64,000 nt of DNA. Origin: Methylobacterium sp. SyP6R. Lineage in GTDB: Bacteria; Pseudomonadota; Alphaproteobacteria; Rhizobiales; Beijerinckiaceae. Where the stretch lies: positions 5,149,501-5,213,500 of the forward strand of contig NZ_JAAQRC020000001.1 in the NCBI RefSeq assembly GCF_019216885.1, given 5' to 3'. Below, in pieces: positions 1-9,040 of the stretch. Position 1 is the first letter of the stretch. Every line of letters starts with the position of its first letter. The position numbers were made by a program, and so were the translations under genes. A model generated the notes under the pieces. That model made no database searches, had not been told where the DNA came from, and worked only from the letters and a program-made list of their open reading frames with translations.

Positions 1-297
1 GACGGCTCCTACGCCGCGCGGCTGGCCACCGCGCCGCACCAGGGCGACCGGCTCGACGTCGAGGACCTGCAGAGCGCGCTCGCCAAGCTGCCGCCGGACC
101 AGCGCGAGGCCCTGGTGCTCGTCGGCGCCGAGGGCGTCTCCTACGAGGAGGCGGCGGCGATCATGGGCTGCAAGGTCGGCACGGTGAAGAGCCGCGTCAG
201 CCGCGCCCGCGGCCGGCTGGCGGAATTGCTGGGCTACGACGAGGAAGATCTCGGCACCGATCGGCTGATCCAGTCGGCGATGCCGAAAGACGCCTGA
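1..297 (+). CDS. ECF-type RNA polymerase sigma factor, C-terminal part (5' end outside window)
   Basis: The frame is open from the first base and ends at TGA 295-297, so only the last 98 residues are visible. They contain the region 4 helix-turn-helix of an extracytoplasmic-function sigma factor: a leader with LPPDQREAL, then SYEEAAAIMGCKVGTVKSRVSRAR, split here as SYEEAAAIMG and CKVGTVKSRVSRAR, at fragment residues about 47-71. This part binds the -35 element. The look is that of the alphaproteobacterial EcfG (general stress response) group, but the region 2 needed to be sure, and neighbours such as phyR or nepR, are outside the window. The next gene has a possible EcfG-type promoter (351-376), which fits. 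ECF family is secure; EcfG identity is inference. Confidence 0.8.
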   Translation, partial: DGSYAARLATAPHQGDRLDVEDLQSALAKLPPDQREALVLVGAEGVSYEEAAAIMGCKVGTVKSRVSRARGRLAELLGYDEEDLGTDRLIQSAMPKDA

Positions 298-350
298 TCC
301 GGCCCGGAGTACTCCTGCGGGGTTCGGGACGATTTTTTCGGCCGAACGAT

Positions 351-376
351 TGAACCGTTTCGCCGGGGGCGACGTT
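351..376 (+). promoter_or_regulatory. Candidate EcfG-type (general stress response) promoter
   Basis: TGAAC at 351-355 and CGTT at 373-376 are separated by 17 bases. The alphaproteobacterial general-stress sigma consensus is GGAAC-N16/17-CGTT, so one base of the -35 differs. It lies about 60 bp before the DUF1236 gene start and just after an ECF sigma gene. This is a pattern match only. Confidence 0.35.
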
Positions 377-438
377 ACTCCCCCCGAAGAGCTGCCCCGC
401 TCGACCGGGGTAGACTGGACGAAACGGAGATCGACCCG

Positions 439-846
439 ATGAAGAAGACCCTCCTGGCTGCCGCTGCCCTTGCCCTGACCCTGCCGATGGCCGCCCAGGC
501 CCAGGGCCTGCTGCCCGGCGCCCAGCGCGGCGCCGAGGACGGTGCGGCGGCGGCCGGCCCGGTCGGCGCGATCGTCGGTGGTGCGGTCGGCGCCGCGACG
601 GGCGCGGTCGGCGGCCTGCTCGGCGTCGACGATCGCCCGCGCTTCCGCTCCTACGCCGTGCGCCAGCACCGCTCCTACGACTGGGACGGCGATGTCGCCG
701 TCGGCACCGTGCTGCCCTCTTCGGGCGTGAGCTACTACGAGGTCCCGTCCGATTACGGCATCCGCGGCCGCCGCTACACCGTGGTCAACGACCGCGTCGT
801 GCTGGTCGATCCGGGCACCCGCCGCATCGTGCAGGTGATCGACTAA
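439..846 (+). CDS. Secreted DUF1236-domain protein with glycine-rich segment
   Basis: This 135-residue protein starts with a clear signal peptide (MKKTLLAAAALALTLPMAAQA, cleavage near residue 21). A Gly/Ala-rich stretch at about 35-62 has GAIVGGAVGAATGAVGG spacing typical of glycine-zipper segments that insert in or associate with membranes. The C-terminal third (about 92-135, with VLPSSGVSYYEVPSDYG and VNDRVVLVDPGTRRIVQVI) matches the DUF1236 pattern seen in Rhizobiales periplasmic proteins. The function of that domain is unknown. It is a single-gene unit ending in a strong terminator at 893-919, with a possible stress promoter upstream. The start is fixed by the signal peptide. Confidence 0.8.
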   Translation: MKKTLLAAAALALTLPMAAQAQGLLPGAQRGAEDGAAAAGPVGAIVGGAVGAATGAVGGLLGVDDRPRFRSYAVRQHRSYDWDGDVAVGTVLPSSGVSYYEVPSDYGIRGRRYTVVNDRVVLVDPGTRRIVQVID

Positions 847-892
847 CCGTTACGGGCGCCGCCTTCGGGCGGCGCAAACCTGGCGTACAGGA

Positions 893-919
893 AGCCCCGG
901 TCTCGCACCGGGGCTTTTT
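893..919 (+). terminator. Rho-independent terminator after the DUF1236 gene
   Basis: A perfect 9-bp stem (agccccggt at 893-901 pairing with accggggct at 907-915) with a 5-base loop runs into a T tract at 915-919. A second hairpin (gcgccgcc/ggcggcgc, about 856-875) lies just before it. Confidence 0.85.
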
Positions 920-1055
920 GCTGTCCGGTCGCGTGAAATCGTGTCGGCCGTTGCGTCGGAACCTGCAACAAATCCGGCTTGATCGTCGTTCTTGTTGATG
1001 ATCGGGGCAGGCGGATTGACACCTGCGCCACGGACACTCGACGAGACGAATCCCA

Positions 1056-1310
1056 ATGCCTTCCGACCCGCACGGGAACCACGACGCCGCGCTGCCGCAG
1101 CCGGTGCGCGAGCACCTCGGGCAGCAGCTCCGCTCGGCCTACAATGCCGAGGCCGAGAAGCCGGACTATCTCGGCGATCCGAGCCTGCCGCCGGAATTCA
1201 CCCCGCAGCTGCGCCGCCTCGAAGGCCGCCTAAAGGCCCACGACACCGGCCGCGAGGCGGTGGAGGATGCGCTCAACGACATCCTGCGCGAGTTGCCGGC
1301 GAAACGGTGA
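1056..1310 (+). CDS. Small conserved hypothetical protein (84 aa)
   Basis: An ATG-initiated frame of 84 residues, hydrophilic and without signal peptide or membrane segment. It is rich in charged residues and probably largely helical (PPEFTPQLRRLEGRLKAHD, then a second helix to the end). I do not recognise a family. Its stop lies only three bases before the stop of the converging mscL gene, so the two genes share a very short 3' junction. Being an orderly, well-biased frame in an otherwise empty gap supports it as a real gene; its role is unknown. Confidence 0.6.
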   Translation: MPSDPHGNHDAALPQPVREHLGQQLRSAYNAEAEKPDYLGDPSLPPEFTPQLRRLEGRLKAHDTGREAVEDALNDILRELPAKR

Positions 1311-1313
1311 GCG

Positions 1314-1724
1314 TCACCGCCGCGCCGCCAGCAGGTCGCGGATCTCGGTCAGCAGCTTCACGTCGGCCGGATCGTCCTTCTTCACCTCCTCGCGCCGCAC
1401 CAGCTGGTTCATGCCGCGGATCACCAGGAACAGCACGAAGGCGACGATCAGGAAGTTGAGCGCCACGGTGACGAACTGGCCGTAGCCGAGCACCGCGCCC
1501 TGCTTCTTGGCCTCGGCATAGGCCAGCCCGCTCTGCACCTTCGAGGACAGCGGCAGATAGTAGTTCGAGAAGTCGAGCCCGCCGGTGATCGCGCCGACCG
1601 TCGGCATGATCACGTCCTGCACCAGCGAGGTGACGATGGCGCCGAAGGCCGCGCCGATCACCACGCCGATCGCCAGATCGACCACGTTGCCGCGCAGGGC
1701 GAATTTCTTGAATTCCTCGATCAT
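1314..1724 (-). CDS. mscL: Large-conductance mechanosensitive channel MscL
   Basis: The 136-residue product begins [20 protein letters not shown], the hallmark N-terminal amphipathic helix and gate of MscL. TM1 spans about residues 15-45 ([20 protein letters not shown]), a periplasmic loop follows, TM2 is about 85-105 ([17 protein letters not shown]), and a C-terminal cytoplasmic helix ([15 protein letters not shown]) closes the protein. Length is typical (about 136). The pentameric channel opens under membrane tension to release solutes on hypo-osmotic shock. The frame stays open far upstream, but the ATG at 1724 gives the family start. It is divergent from the methyltransferase gene at 1846. 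Confidence 0.97.
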   Translation of the reverse strand: MIEEFKKFALRGNVVDLAIGVVIGAAFGAIVTSLVQDVIMPTVGAITGGLDFSNYYLPLSSKVQSGLAYAEAKKQGAVLGYGQFVTVALNFLIVAFVLFLVIRGMNQLVRREEVKKDDPADVKLLTEIRDLLAARR

Positions 1725-1845
1725 GCCTTGAATCTCCGCGGAGGGGCTTTCCGTGCGGGCAATTCTGCCCCGCGCAGGCCGACGTCGCGCGGGCCGCACC
1801 CGTTCGGTTAAGCTGGGGCGGAGACGCGCGACGGGGAGTCGTCCG

Positions 1846-2619
1846 ATGGCGGATTGGGATGCGGGCCAGTACCTGAAATTCGCCGACGAGCGCACGCGGC
1901 CGGCCGCCGACCTGCTGGCCCGGGTGCCGCTCGAAGCGCCCGCCCGGGCGGTCGATCTCGGCTGCGGGCCGGGCAACAGCACCGCGCTGCTCGCCGCGCG
2001 CTTTCCCGAAGCCCGGATCACCGGGCTCGATTCCTCCCCCGCCATGCTGGAGGAGGCGCGCCGGACGCTGCCCGCCGTCACCTTCGTCGAGGCCGACCTC
2101 GCCGCCTGGGAGCCGGACACAGCCCCCGACCTGATCTTCGCCAATGCCGTACTGCAATGGCTGCCGGACCACGCCGCCCTGCTGCCGCGCCTCGCCGGCT
2201 TCCTGGCGCCGGGCGGCTGCCTCGCCGTGCAGGTGCCGGACAATCTCGACGAGCCGTCGCACCGGCTGATGCGCGAGGTGGCGGAGGAGGCGCCGTTTCG
2301 CGAGGCCCTGGCCGGTGCCGCGGGCGCCCGCACCCCGCTCGGGACGTTCCAGGATTACGACACTTGGCTGGTGCGGGCGGGCTGCACCGTCGATTTGTGG
2401 CGCACCACCTACGTCCACCCGCTGCAAGGGCACCGCGGCATCGTCGAGTGGGTGCGCTCCACCGGCTTGCGGCCGTTCCTGGCGCCGCTCGATCCGGGGA
2501 CCCAGGCGGCCTATCTCGCCCGCTACGAGGATGCCTTGCGCCGGGCCTATCCGATGCAGGAGGACGGGCGGGTGCTGCTGCCGTTCCCGCGGCTGTTCAT
2601 CGTGGCGCGGCGGGTGTGA
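1846..2619 (+). CDS. tam: Trans-aconitate 2-methyltransferase-like SAM methyltransferase
   Basis: A 257-residue class I SAM-dependent methyltransferase. The N-terminus [20 protein letters not shown] is the signature start of trans-aconitate methyltransferases, and the SAM-binding motif I is [10 protein letters not shown] at 36-45; [10 protein letters not shown] is the later family motif. Tam methylates trans-aconitate, an inhibitor of aconitase, and lies in the cytosol. Length agrees with E. coli Tam (252). The frame is open further upstream, but ATG 1846 has a GGGGAG ribosome site at 1833-1838 and gives the family start. It faces away from mscL across a 121-bp gap that must hold both promoters. 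Confidence 0.9.
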   Translation: MADWDAGQYLKFADERTRPAADLLARVPLEAPARAVDLGCGPGNSTALLAARFPEARITGLDSSPAMLEEARRTLPAVTFVEADLAAWEPDTAPDLIFANAVLQWLPDHAALLPRLAGFLAPGGCLAVQVPDNLDEPSHRLMREVAEEAPFREALAGAAGARTPLGTFQDYDTWLVRAGCTVDLWRTTYVHPLQGHRGIVEWVRSTGLRPFLAPLDPGTQAAYLARYEDALRRAYPMQEDGRVLLPFPRLFIVARRV

Positions 2620-2673
2620 GCGACGGTCATCACAGCCCGGTCGATCCGATCGCTCTTCCGATCCCACCCACAC

Positions 2674-2830
2674 CCTCATCCTGAGGTGTCGGCGATCGGA
2701 GATCGCACGCGATCGAAGATCGACTGACCTCGACGGAGGGCCTCCAGAGAGCACAGAGGCTTCTGGAGCCCTCCTTCGAGGCTTCCTACGGTCGAATGCG
2801 AGCTTCGATCGCCAGCACCTCAGGATGAGG
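2674..2830. repeat. Palindromic intergenic repeat, family A (uninterrupted copy)
   Basis: The ends are inverted: cctcatcctgaggtg at 2674 and cacctcaggatgagg ending at 2830. The interior has paired gagggc/gccctc and tcgatc-type arms, so the whole 157 bp can fold as a long imperfect hairpin. The left half (2674-2731) is nearly identical, in reverse complement, to the interrupted copy at 48562-48611 plus 48864-48871. It fills the gap between tam and pssA; no gene is visible here. Confidence 0.85.
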
Positions 2831-2888
2831 TCGTCGATTGGATGGAGAGAGTGCCTACGAGTCTTTCCTTGTCCAACCGGTCGAGCGC

Positions 2889-3725
2889 TCAGGCCGCCGA
2901 CGCGTCGTCGCCCGGGGCCGAGGGGGCCTGCAGTACCTCGGCCTTGAGCTTGCGCCGGTACTGGGCGGCGCCGATCGGGATCGCGCAGAGATAGCCGAGG
3001 CTGAGCAGCGCCAGGATCTCGAACGGGAAGCTGATCAGGAGCCCGAACGCCGCCACCGTCACGACGAAGATCGGCAGCACGTATTCCCGCGGCACGCGCT
3101 TGCCGACGGTCTTGCCCGAGAAGGTCGGCACGGTGGAGATCACCATCAGGGCGATCACCAGCATGTAGATCAGCGCCACCGGGGCCAGGGCCGGCGACAT
3201 CTCGAAGCCGAGGAAGTGCAGGTAGAGCGGCAGCATCACCGTCAGCGCGCCGGCCGGGGCCGGCATGCCGACGAAGAAGTCCTTCTTCCATTCCGGCCGG
3301 TTGGGATCGTCCAGCATCACGTTGAAGCGGGCGAGCCGCAGGGCCATCGCGATGGCGAAGATCAAGGCGACGATCCAGCCGACCGACTTCAGGTTGTGCA
3401 GCACGAAGGTGTAGAGGATCAGCGCCGGGGCGCAGCCGAAATTGACGAAATCGGCCAGCGAATCGAGCTCGGCGCCGAAGCGCGAGGTGCCCTTGAGCAG
3501 GCGCGCCACCCGCCCGTCGACGCCGTCGAGCACCGCGGCGGCGATGATGGCGATCACCGCCGGCTCGAACTTGCCCTCGAAGCCGAAGCGCACGGCGGTC
3601 AGCCCGAGGCAGACCGCCATCAGGGTGATCATGTTGGGGATGATCATCCGCACCGGCACCGGCTTGAACCGGCGGGGTTTGGGCTCGTTCGGTTCCGGCG
3701 CGAAGGGCGGGAAGAGATCGTCCAT
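2889..3725 (-). CDS. pssA: CDP-diacylglycerol-serine O-phosphatidyltransferase (phosphatidylserine synthase)
   Basis: This 278-residue membrane protein carries the CDP-alcohol phosphatidyltransferase motif: DGVDGRVAR at 67-75, then G at 84, D88 and D92 (D-G-x2-A-R-x8-G-x3-D-x3-D), which binds two divalent metals and the CDP moiety. About eight hydrophobic segments follow. It makes phosphatidylserine from CDP-diacylglycerol and serine, the first step towards phosphatidylethanolamine. The next enzyme, Psd, is encoded 16 bp upstream on the same strand, so the pair is an operon psd-pssA. The N-terminal 25 residues are Pro-rich and cytosolic. Length is usual for the type II enzymes of Rhizobiales. 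Confidence 0.96.
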   Translation of the reverse strand: MDDLFPPFAPEPNEPKPRRFKPVPVRMIIPNMITLMAVCLGLTAVRFGFEGKFEPAVIAIIAAAVLDGVDGRVARLLKGTSRFGAELDSLADFVNFGCAPALILYTFVLHNLKSVGWIVALIFAIAMALRLARFNVMLDDPNRPEWKKDFFVGMPAPAGALTVMLPLYLHFLGFEMSPALAPVALIYMLVIALMVISTVPTFSGKTVGKRVPREYVLPIFVVTVAAFGLLISFPFEILALLSLGYLCAIPIGAAQYRRKLKAEVLQAPSAPGDDASAA

Positions 3726-3741
3726 GGTGAGGCCTCCCCGG

Positions 3742-4455
3742 TCAGGTGCGGCGGAACTGCCGCACCGGGCCGGTCCCGCGCAGGTCGGCGAGCACGGTCT
3801 CGCCGGCCACCGCCTTCTGGCCGAGGCCGACCAGCACCCGCGTGCCCGCCGGCAGGTAGACGTCGACCCGCGAGCCGAAGCGGATCAGGCCGAAGCGGTC
3901 GCCGACGGTGAGGTCGTCGCCGGGCTTGACCCAGTCGACGATGCGCCGCGCCACGAGGCCGGCGATCTGCACCACGCCGATCCGCACCGGCTCGCCGTCC
4001 TGCCGGGTCTCGATCACGAGGCCGTTGCGCTCGTTGTCCTCGCTCGCCTTGTCGAGCTCGGCATTGAGGAAGAGGCCCGGGGTGTAGTGGACCTGGTCGA
4101 TCCGGCCGGTGACCGGCACCCGGTTCACGTGGCAGTCGAACACGTTCATGAACACCGAGATGCGCAGCATCGGCACCGAGGGCAGGTCGAGTTCGGAGGG
4201 CGGCAGCACGGTGCTGATCAGGTTCACCCGCCCGTCGGCCGGCGAGACGATCAGGCCGTCGCCGACCGGCACGACCCGCTCGGGGTCGCGGAAGAAGTAG
4301 CAGACCCACAGCGTCAGCAGCAGGAAGATCCAGCCGAGGAACTGCACGAAGGTGCCGGCGAGCACCGTCAGCACGATGCCGATCGCGATGAAGGGGTAGC
4401 CCTCCTTGTGGATCGGCACCAGCACGCGGCGGATCGTCTCGAACAGGTCGGTCAT
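3742..4455 (-). CDS. psd: Phosphatidylserine decarboxylase proenzyme
   Basis: A 237-residue short-form Psd. It has an N-terminal membrane anchor (about 22-55), SPADG at 71-75, FDCHVNR around H109, and the self-cleavage site GS at 194-195 within RFGSRVD, a variant of the LGST motif usual in alphaproteobacterial Psd. Cleavage before S195 would give the pyruvoyl cofactor; D73, H109 and S195 are the likely processing triad. It converts phosphatidylserine to phosphatidylethanolamine at the inner membrane. ATG 4455 (MTDLFETI) is chosen; the frame extends 31 codons further to 4548 without family resemblance. Operon with pssA, 16 bp downstream. Confidence 0.95.
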   Translation of the reverse strand: MTDLFETIRRVLVPIHKEGYPFIAIGIVLTVLAGTFVQFLGWIFLLLTLWVCYFFRDPERVVPVGDGLIVSPADGRVNLISTVLPPSELDLPSVPMLRISVFMNVFDCHVNRVPVTGRIDQVHYTPGLFLNAELDKASEDNERNGLVIETRQDGEPVRIGVVQIAGLVARRIVDWVKPGDDLTVGDRFGLIRFGSRVDVYLPAGTRVLVGLGQKAVAGETVLADLRGTGPVRQFRRT

Positions 4456-4540
4456 GAGTCCTCGGGGTCGGTCCTCGGGCCTTGTGCCGGCCGCGCGCGG
4501 CCGGTCCAGCGCCCGCGGATGGCAGGCGCGTGGCGCCACG

Positions 4541-6787
4541 TCAATCATCCGATCGACGCGGGAGGGCCCGCTTGTCGGCCATCGCCTGGAGAATGTTGGA
4601 GAAATCGTCGGTCCAGGGACGCCGCGCCAGGTCCGGGGCGATCCGCTCCCAGGCCGGATCGGTCGCGAGCGCGCCGAGATGGGCGGGATCGCGGGCGAGC
4701 ACCGCGACCGTGCTCGCGGCGCGGAACCGCACCGGATCGAAGGGGAACGATTCGCGGGCGACGTGGGTCGACAGGCCGAACTCCGCCCCGACCCGGGCCA
4801 GGATGCGGCCGAGATCGAGGTGGCGGTTGGTGATGTGCATCGCCAGCACGCCGTCCGGCGCGAGCTTGGCGAGGTAGAGGGCCAGGGCCTCGCGGGTGAG
4901 GAGGTGGGCCGGGATCGCGTCGGACGAGAAGGCGTCGACGACGAGGGCGCCGAGCCCGCCCGGCGCTTCGGCGAGGGTCAGGCGGGCATCGCCCAGCACC
5001 ACCGGCATGTCGGGACCGCAGGCCGCGAGGAAGCGGAATTTCTTCGGATCGCGGGCGATGCGGGCCACGACCGGGTCGATCTCGTAGAAGCGCCAGGCCT
5101 CGTCCCCGGCCCGGTGGCAGGCGAGGCTGCCGGTGCCGAGCCCGACCACCGCGACCCGGCCGAGGGAGCCGCCCCGCGCCGCGCGGACCTCCCGGATCGC
5201 CGTGCCGAGGGGTCCTTCCGGCGTGTAGTAGACCAGGGGCTCCGGGGAGCCGTCGGGTTTCGCGAGCCGCATCGCCCCGTGCACGGTGGTGCCGTGCATG
5301 AGCAGGCGCATCGGCCCGTCCGGCGTCTCGACGATCCGATGGATGCCGAAGAACGAGCGCAGGCTCACCGCGGCCTCCGCCTGCATCATCGCCAGGCAGG
5401 CGGAGACGGCGAGCAGGCCGGCCACGGCGACGCGGTGCGGGTCGCGCCAGCTCGCCGCCAGCAGGCCCGCGCCCGCCAGCACGAGGAGCTGCGGCATGGC
5501 GGCCGCCCCCAGGAGCGTTCCGGCCAGGACCATGATGGCCGCCGCGCCCGCGCCCGCCAGCGCGCTGGGCCCCGCCTCGGCGAGCCAGGCGCGCGCGCTG
5601 CCGGAGAAGAAGCCGGGCCGGCAGGCTAGGGCGGCGACGAGCAGCACCGGGTACTCGACCACCCGCGAGACCACGAGCGGCGCGACGAGCCCGCAGGCGA
5701 TGCCGCCCAGCACCCCGCCGAGGGAGACGCAGACGTAGAACTCGGTCAGCCGGTCGGGCGCCGGCCGCACATGGTAGAGCGTGGCGTGGGCGATCAGGGC
5801 GCTGACGAAGAACAGGCCGAGATGGAGCGCGAGCCCGCCCCAGAGCCCGAACCCGATCGCGAAGCTCGCCAGCGCCAGCGCCGTCCCCCAGACCTGGAGG
5901 CGCAGCAGCCTGCGGCCGGGCAGGGCCGTCCCTTCCCGGAACGCGATCGCGAAGGTGAGGAGGAAGAGCGCGAGCGGGACCACCCACAGCAGGGGCGTCG
6001 CCGCGATGTCGGTCGAGATGTGGGCGGTGACCGAGACCAGGAGCGCCGAGGGCACCAGGGCGAGGCCGATCCAGGCGCCGCGCCGGCGCCAGCCGGGCGC
6101 CGCCGAGGCCGATGCGACCCGCGCCTCGTCCGCGCCCGCCGCGCCCGCGCTCGAGGCCAGGCCCGATGCCAGGACGAGGAGGCCCAGCAGCACGAACCCG
6201 CCGCACCAGGCCTCGGCCTGGGCCCGCAGCGGCAGCACCGGCTCGATCAGGACCGGATAGGCGACGAGGGCGGCGAAGGAGCCGATGTTGGAGGCGGCGT
6301 AGAGGAAATACGGATCGCGGGCCCGCGAATGGCCAGATCGGGCGAGCCACGCCTGGAGCAGCGGGCCGTTCGCCGAGAGGGCGAAGAACGGCAGCCCGAC
6401 CGCGGTCGCGAACAGCCCGACGAGCGAGAGCGCCTGGTTCTCCACCGGCGGAGGGCCGAAGCCCGCCGGCAGGCCGATGGGCAGGGCGAGCCCCGCGACC
6501 AGCATCAGCCCGAGATGCAGGGCGAGCGCTGCCCGGATGCCGAGCCGCCGGGCCAGCAGATGGGCATAGAGGTAGCCGCCGAGCAGCAGGGCCTGGAACA
6601 CCACCAGGGCGACCGACCACGTCGCGGAGCTGCCCCCGAGGCGCGGCAGCACCATCTTGGTGAACATCGGCTGGACCGAGAACAGCAGGAACGCCGACAG
6701 GAGCAAGGCCGCGGCGGCGGCCGGGACCTGCGCGCGGGCGAGGGCCGGGCCGAGGCGGGGGGCCGTGCGGAGCGTGGTGGTCGGCAT
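4541..6787 (-). CDS. Membrane-fused spermidine synthase-like protein
   Basis: A 748-residue fusion. Residues about 20-430 hold a dozen hydrophobic helices of the MFS-like type found in fused spermidine synthases. Residues about 490-730 form a Rossmann methyltransferase-like domain with [14 protein letters not shown] (GLGTGS near 549-554), the acidic FYEIDP, GDAR and [16 protein letters not shown] motifs of the spermidine synthase superfamily. Such proteins are common in proteobacteria; whether they make a polyamine is not established. The canonical catalytic Asp of aminopropyl transfer is replaced by the DAFSSD context seen in these fusions. Its 3' end lies 85 bp before the psd start on the same strand. 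Confidence 0.85.
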   Translation of the reverse strand: MPTTTLRTAPRLGPALARAQVPAAAAALLLSAFLLFSVQPMFTKMVLPRLGGSSATWSVALVVFQALLLGGYLYAHLLARRLGIRAALALHLGLMLVAGLALPIGLPAGFGPPPVENQALSLVGLFATAVGLPFFALSANGPLLQAWLARSGHSRARDPYFLYAASNIGSFAALVAYPVLIEPVLPLRAQAEAWCGGFVLLGLLVLASGLASSAGAAGADEARVASASAAPGWRRRGAWIGLALVPSALLVSVTAHISTDIAATPLLWVVPLALFLLTFAIAFREGTALPGRRLLRLQVWGTALALASFAIGFGLWGGLALHLGLFFVSALIAHATLYHVRPAPDRLTEFYVCVSLGGVLGGIACGLVAPLVVSRVVEYPVLLVAALACRPGFFSGSARAWLAEAGPSALAGAGAAAIMVLAGTLLGAAAMPQLLVLAGAGLLAASWRDPHRVAVAGLLAVSACLAMMQAEAAVSLRSFFGIHRIVETPDGPMRLLMHGTTVHGAMRLAKPDGSPEPLVYYTPEGPLGTAIREVRAARGGSLGRVAVVGLGTGSLACHRAGDEAWRFYEIDPVVARIARDPKKFRFLAACGPDMPVVLGDARLTLAEAPGGLGALVVDAFSSDAIPAHLLTREALALYLAKLAPDGVLAMHITNRHLDLGRILARVGAEFGLSTHVARESFPFDPVRFRAASTVAVLARDPAHLGALATDPAWERIAPDLARRPWTDDFSNILQAMADKRALPRRSDD

Positions 6788-6954
6788 GGGATCGGTCCGG
6801 CGGCGGCGGGTCCCGTCATAGCCGCCCGCGATTTAAGATGCCGTGTGGGAGAGCGATCGGGAGACGGGATCGGGCGCGGGTTTCATCTCTCCCCGCTCTC
6901 GCACGGGCCGTCGCAATCACGCATCTCGGTCCGGGTCACGCGGCCCGCCGCGCC

Positions 6955-8895
6955 TCACGACACCGAGGCCGGCTCCGGCGCCTTCGCCACCGGCCCCGGA
7001 ATCTCCCCCGGCTCCAGATGGGTGCGCAGGCTCGCGCCCTCCTCCGCTTCCGCCCGCTTCAAGGCCTCGCGGGCGGCCTCCGCCTCGCGCTGGCGGTTCC
7101 ACATCGCCGCATAGGTGCCGCCCTGGTCCAGAAGCGACAGATGGGTGCCGCGCTCGGCGATGCGGCCCTGGTCGAGGACGATGATCTCATCGGCGCCGAC
7201 CACCGTCGAGAGGCGGTGGGCGATGACGAGCGTGGTGCGGCCGCGGCTCACCCGGTCGAGGGCGTCCTGGATCTCGCGCTCGGTGAAGGAATCGAGCGCC
7301 GAGGTCGCCTCGTCGAGAACCAGGATCGGCGGCCCTTTCAGGATGGTGCGGGCGATGGCGACGCGCTGCTTCTCGCCGCCCGAGAGCTTCAGGCCGCGCT
7401 CGCCCACCGGGGTGTCGTAGCCCTCCGGCAGGGCGGCGATGAACCGGTCGATCTGGGCGAGCGTCGCTGCCTCCCTCACCTCCTCCTCGCTCGCCTCCCA
7501 GCGGCCATAGCGGATGTTGTAGCCGATCGTGTCGTTGAACAGCACGGTATCCTGCGGCACCATCCCGATCGCGGCGCGCAGGGAATCCTGCTGCACCGAC
7601 GCGATGTCCTGCCCGTCGATCGTGATGCGGCCGGCTTGCGGCTCGTAGAACCGGAACAGCAGGCGCGACAGGGTCGACTTGCCGGCGCCCGAGGGGCCGA
7701 CGATCGCGACGGTGCGGCCTGCCGGCACCGTGAAGCTGATGCCGCGCAGGATCGGCCGCTCCGGCACGTAGGCGAAATGCACGTCCTCGAACCGCACCAC
7801 CGCCTCGCCGATCGCGAGCGGCTGCGCGCCCGGCCGGTCGGCGATCTCCGGGTTGCGGTGCAGGATCTTGAACATGTCGTCGATGTCGATCAGGGCCTGC
7901 TTGATCTCGCGGTAGATCATGCCCATGAAGTTGAGCGGCATCGAGAGCTGCACCAGCATGGTGTTGACCAGCACGAAGCCGCCGATCGTCGCCCGCCCGG
8001 CCATGATGTCGCGGGCGGCCAGCCACATCACCACGCTCATGCCGATCGTGAAAATCACCGCCTGGCCGGCATTCAGCACGGCGAGGGAGACGTAGGTCTG
8101 CGTCGAGGCCTTCTCGTAGCGGGCCATCGACTGGTCGTAGCGGGCGGTCTCGCGGATCTCCGCGCCGAAGTACTTCACCGTCTCGTAGTTGAGCAGCGAA
8201 TCGACCGCCTTGGTGTTGGCCTCGGTGTCGGAATCGTTCATCCGCCGGCGGATGGCGATGCGCCACTCCGTGGCCTTGTAGGTGTAGCCGAGATAGGCCG
8301 CCACCATCACCAGCACGACCAGTGAATAGGACAGGCTGAACTCGTAGGCGAGCGTGCCGAGCACCAGCAGGAACTCGACGATGGTCGGCACCAGCGTCAG
8401 CACCATCAGGCGCGACAATTCCTCGATGCCGTTGCGGCCGCGCTCCAGCACCCGGGTCAGGCCGCCGGTCTTGCGCTCCAGGTGGAAGCGCAGGGACAAT
8501 TGGTGCATGTGCCGGAAGGTCTGGAGCGCCAGGCGCCGCACCGCGTGCATCGCCACCTTGGCGAACAGCCCGTCGCGCACCTGCGTCAGCAGCGCCATGG
8601 CGATCCGGGTGGCGCCGTAGAGCAGGATCATCAGGGCCGGCGCGGCCCAGATCCCGGTCGGGACGGGCCCGTCCTTGCCCCCCACCACCGCCACCAGGGC
8701 GTCGGTCGCCCATTTGAAGGTGAACGGCATCGCCAGGGTGACCACCTTGGCGACGAGCAGCAGCCCGAAGGCGGTGAAGACGCGGCGCTGCAGGTCGGGC
8801 CGGCCGTGGGGCCAGAGATAGGGCCACAGGCGGCGGTAGGTCGCGACGAGGCCGGGCCGCTCGGGCTCGGCCGGGGGAGTCTGGGTAGTGGACAA
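6955..8895 (-). CDS. ABC exporter, fused permease and ATPase (Atm1/HMT-like)
   Basis: A half-transporter of about 646 residues. It has six predicted membrane helices in about 30-350, then a nucleotide-binding domain with Walker A GPSGAGKST near 400, signature LSGGEKQR near 503 and Walker B ILVLDEATSALD near 523. The sequence LLNYETVKYFGAEIRETARYD before the ATPase is the signature of the Atm1/ABCB7 branch, which exports glutathione-linked sulfur or metal conjugates; it acts as a homodimer in the inner membrane. No ATG fits. TTG 8895 (STTQTPPAEPERPG) gives a family-like length; GTG 8991 would add 32 residues. The start is uncertain, the function class is not. Confidence 0.88.
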   Translation of the reverse strand: MSTTQTPPAEPERPGLVATYRRLWPYLWPHGRPDLQRRVFTAFGLLLVAKVVTLAMPFTFKWATDALVAVVGGKDGPVPTGIWAAPALMILLYGATRIAMALLTQVRDGLFAKVAMHAVRRLALQTFRHMHQLSLRFHLERKTGGLTRVLERGRNGIEELSRLMVLTLVPTIVEFLLVLGTLAYEFSLSYSLVVLVMVAAYLGYTYKATEWRIAIRRRMNDSDTEANTKAVDSLLNYETVKYFGAEIRETARYDQSMARYEKASTQTYVSLAVLNAGQAVIFTIGMSVVMWLAARDIMAGRATIGGFVLVNTMLVQLSMPLNFMGMIYREIKQALIDIDDMFKILHRNPEIADRPGAQPLAIGEAVVRFEDVHFAYVPERPILRGISFTVPAGRTVAIVGPSGAGKSTLSRLLFRFYEPQAGRITIDGQDIASVQQDSLRAAIGMVPQDTVLFNDTIGYNIRYGRWEASEEEVREAATLAQIDRFIAALPEGYDTPVGERGLKLSGGEKQRVAIARTILKGPPILVLDEATSALDSFTEREIQDALDRVSRGRTTLVIAHRLSTVVGADEIIVLDQGRIAERGTHLSLLDQGGTYAAMWNRQREAEAAREALKRAEAEEGASLRTHLEPGEIPGPVAKAPEPASVS

Positions 8896-9040
8896 GGAAC
8901 CGGTTCCGGACGGGATCGGCGCCGCATATAGGCCAGGACGCGACGGGGAGACAGCGCGCCCGACGCGGCCCGGACCTGCGGCGGGACGCACCCGCGCGGC
9001 GGTCGACCTGAGACACCTCGCGCGATCGGGCGCGATCGGG

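Noticed and set aside
2674..2830. CRISPR-like or tRNA-like structure in the gap after tam
   Set aside because: The repeats are inverted, not regularly spaced direct repeats, and no cloverleaf or anticodon arm can be drawn; it is a palindromic repeat.
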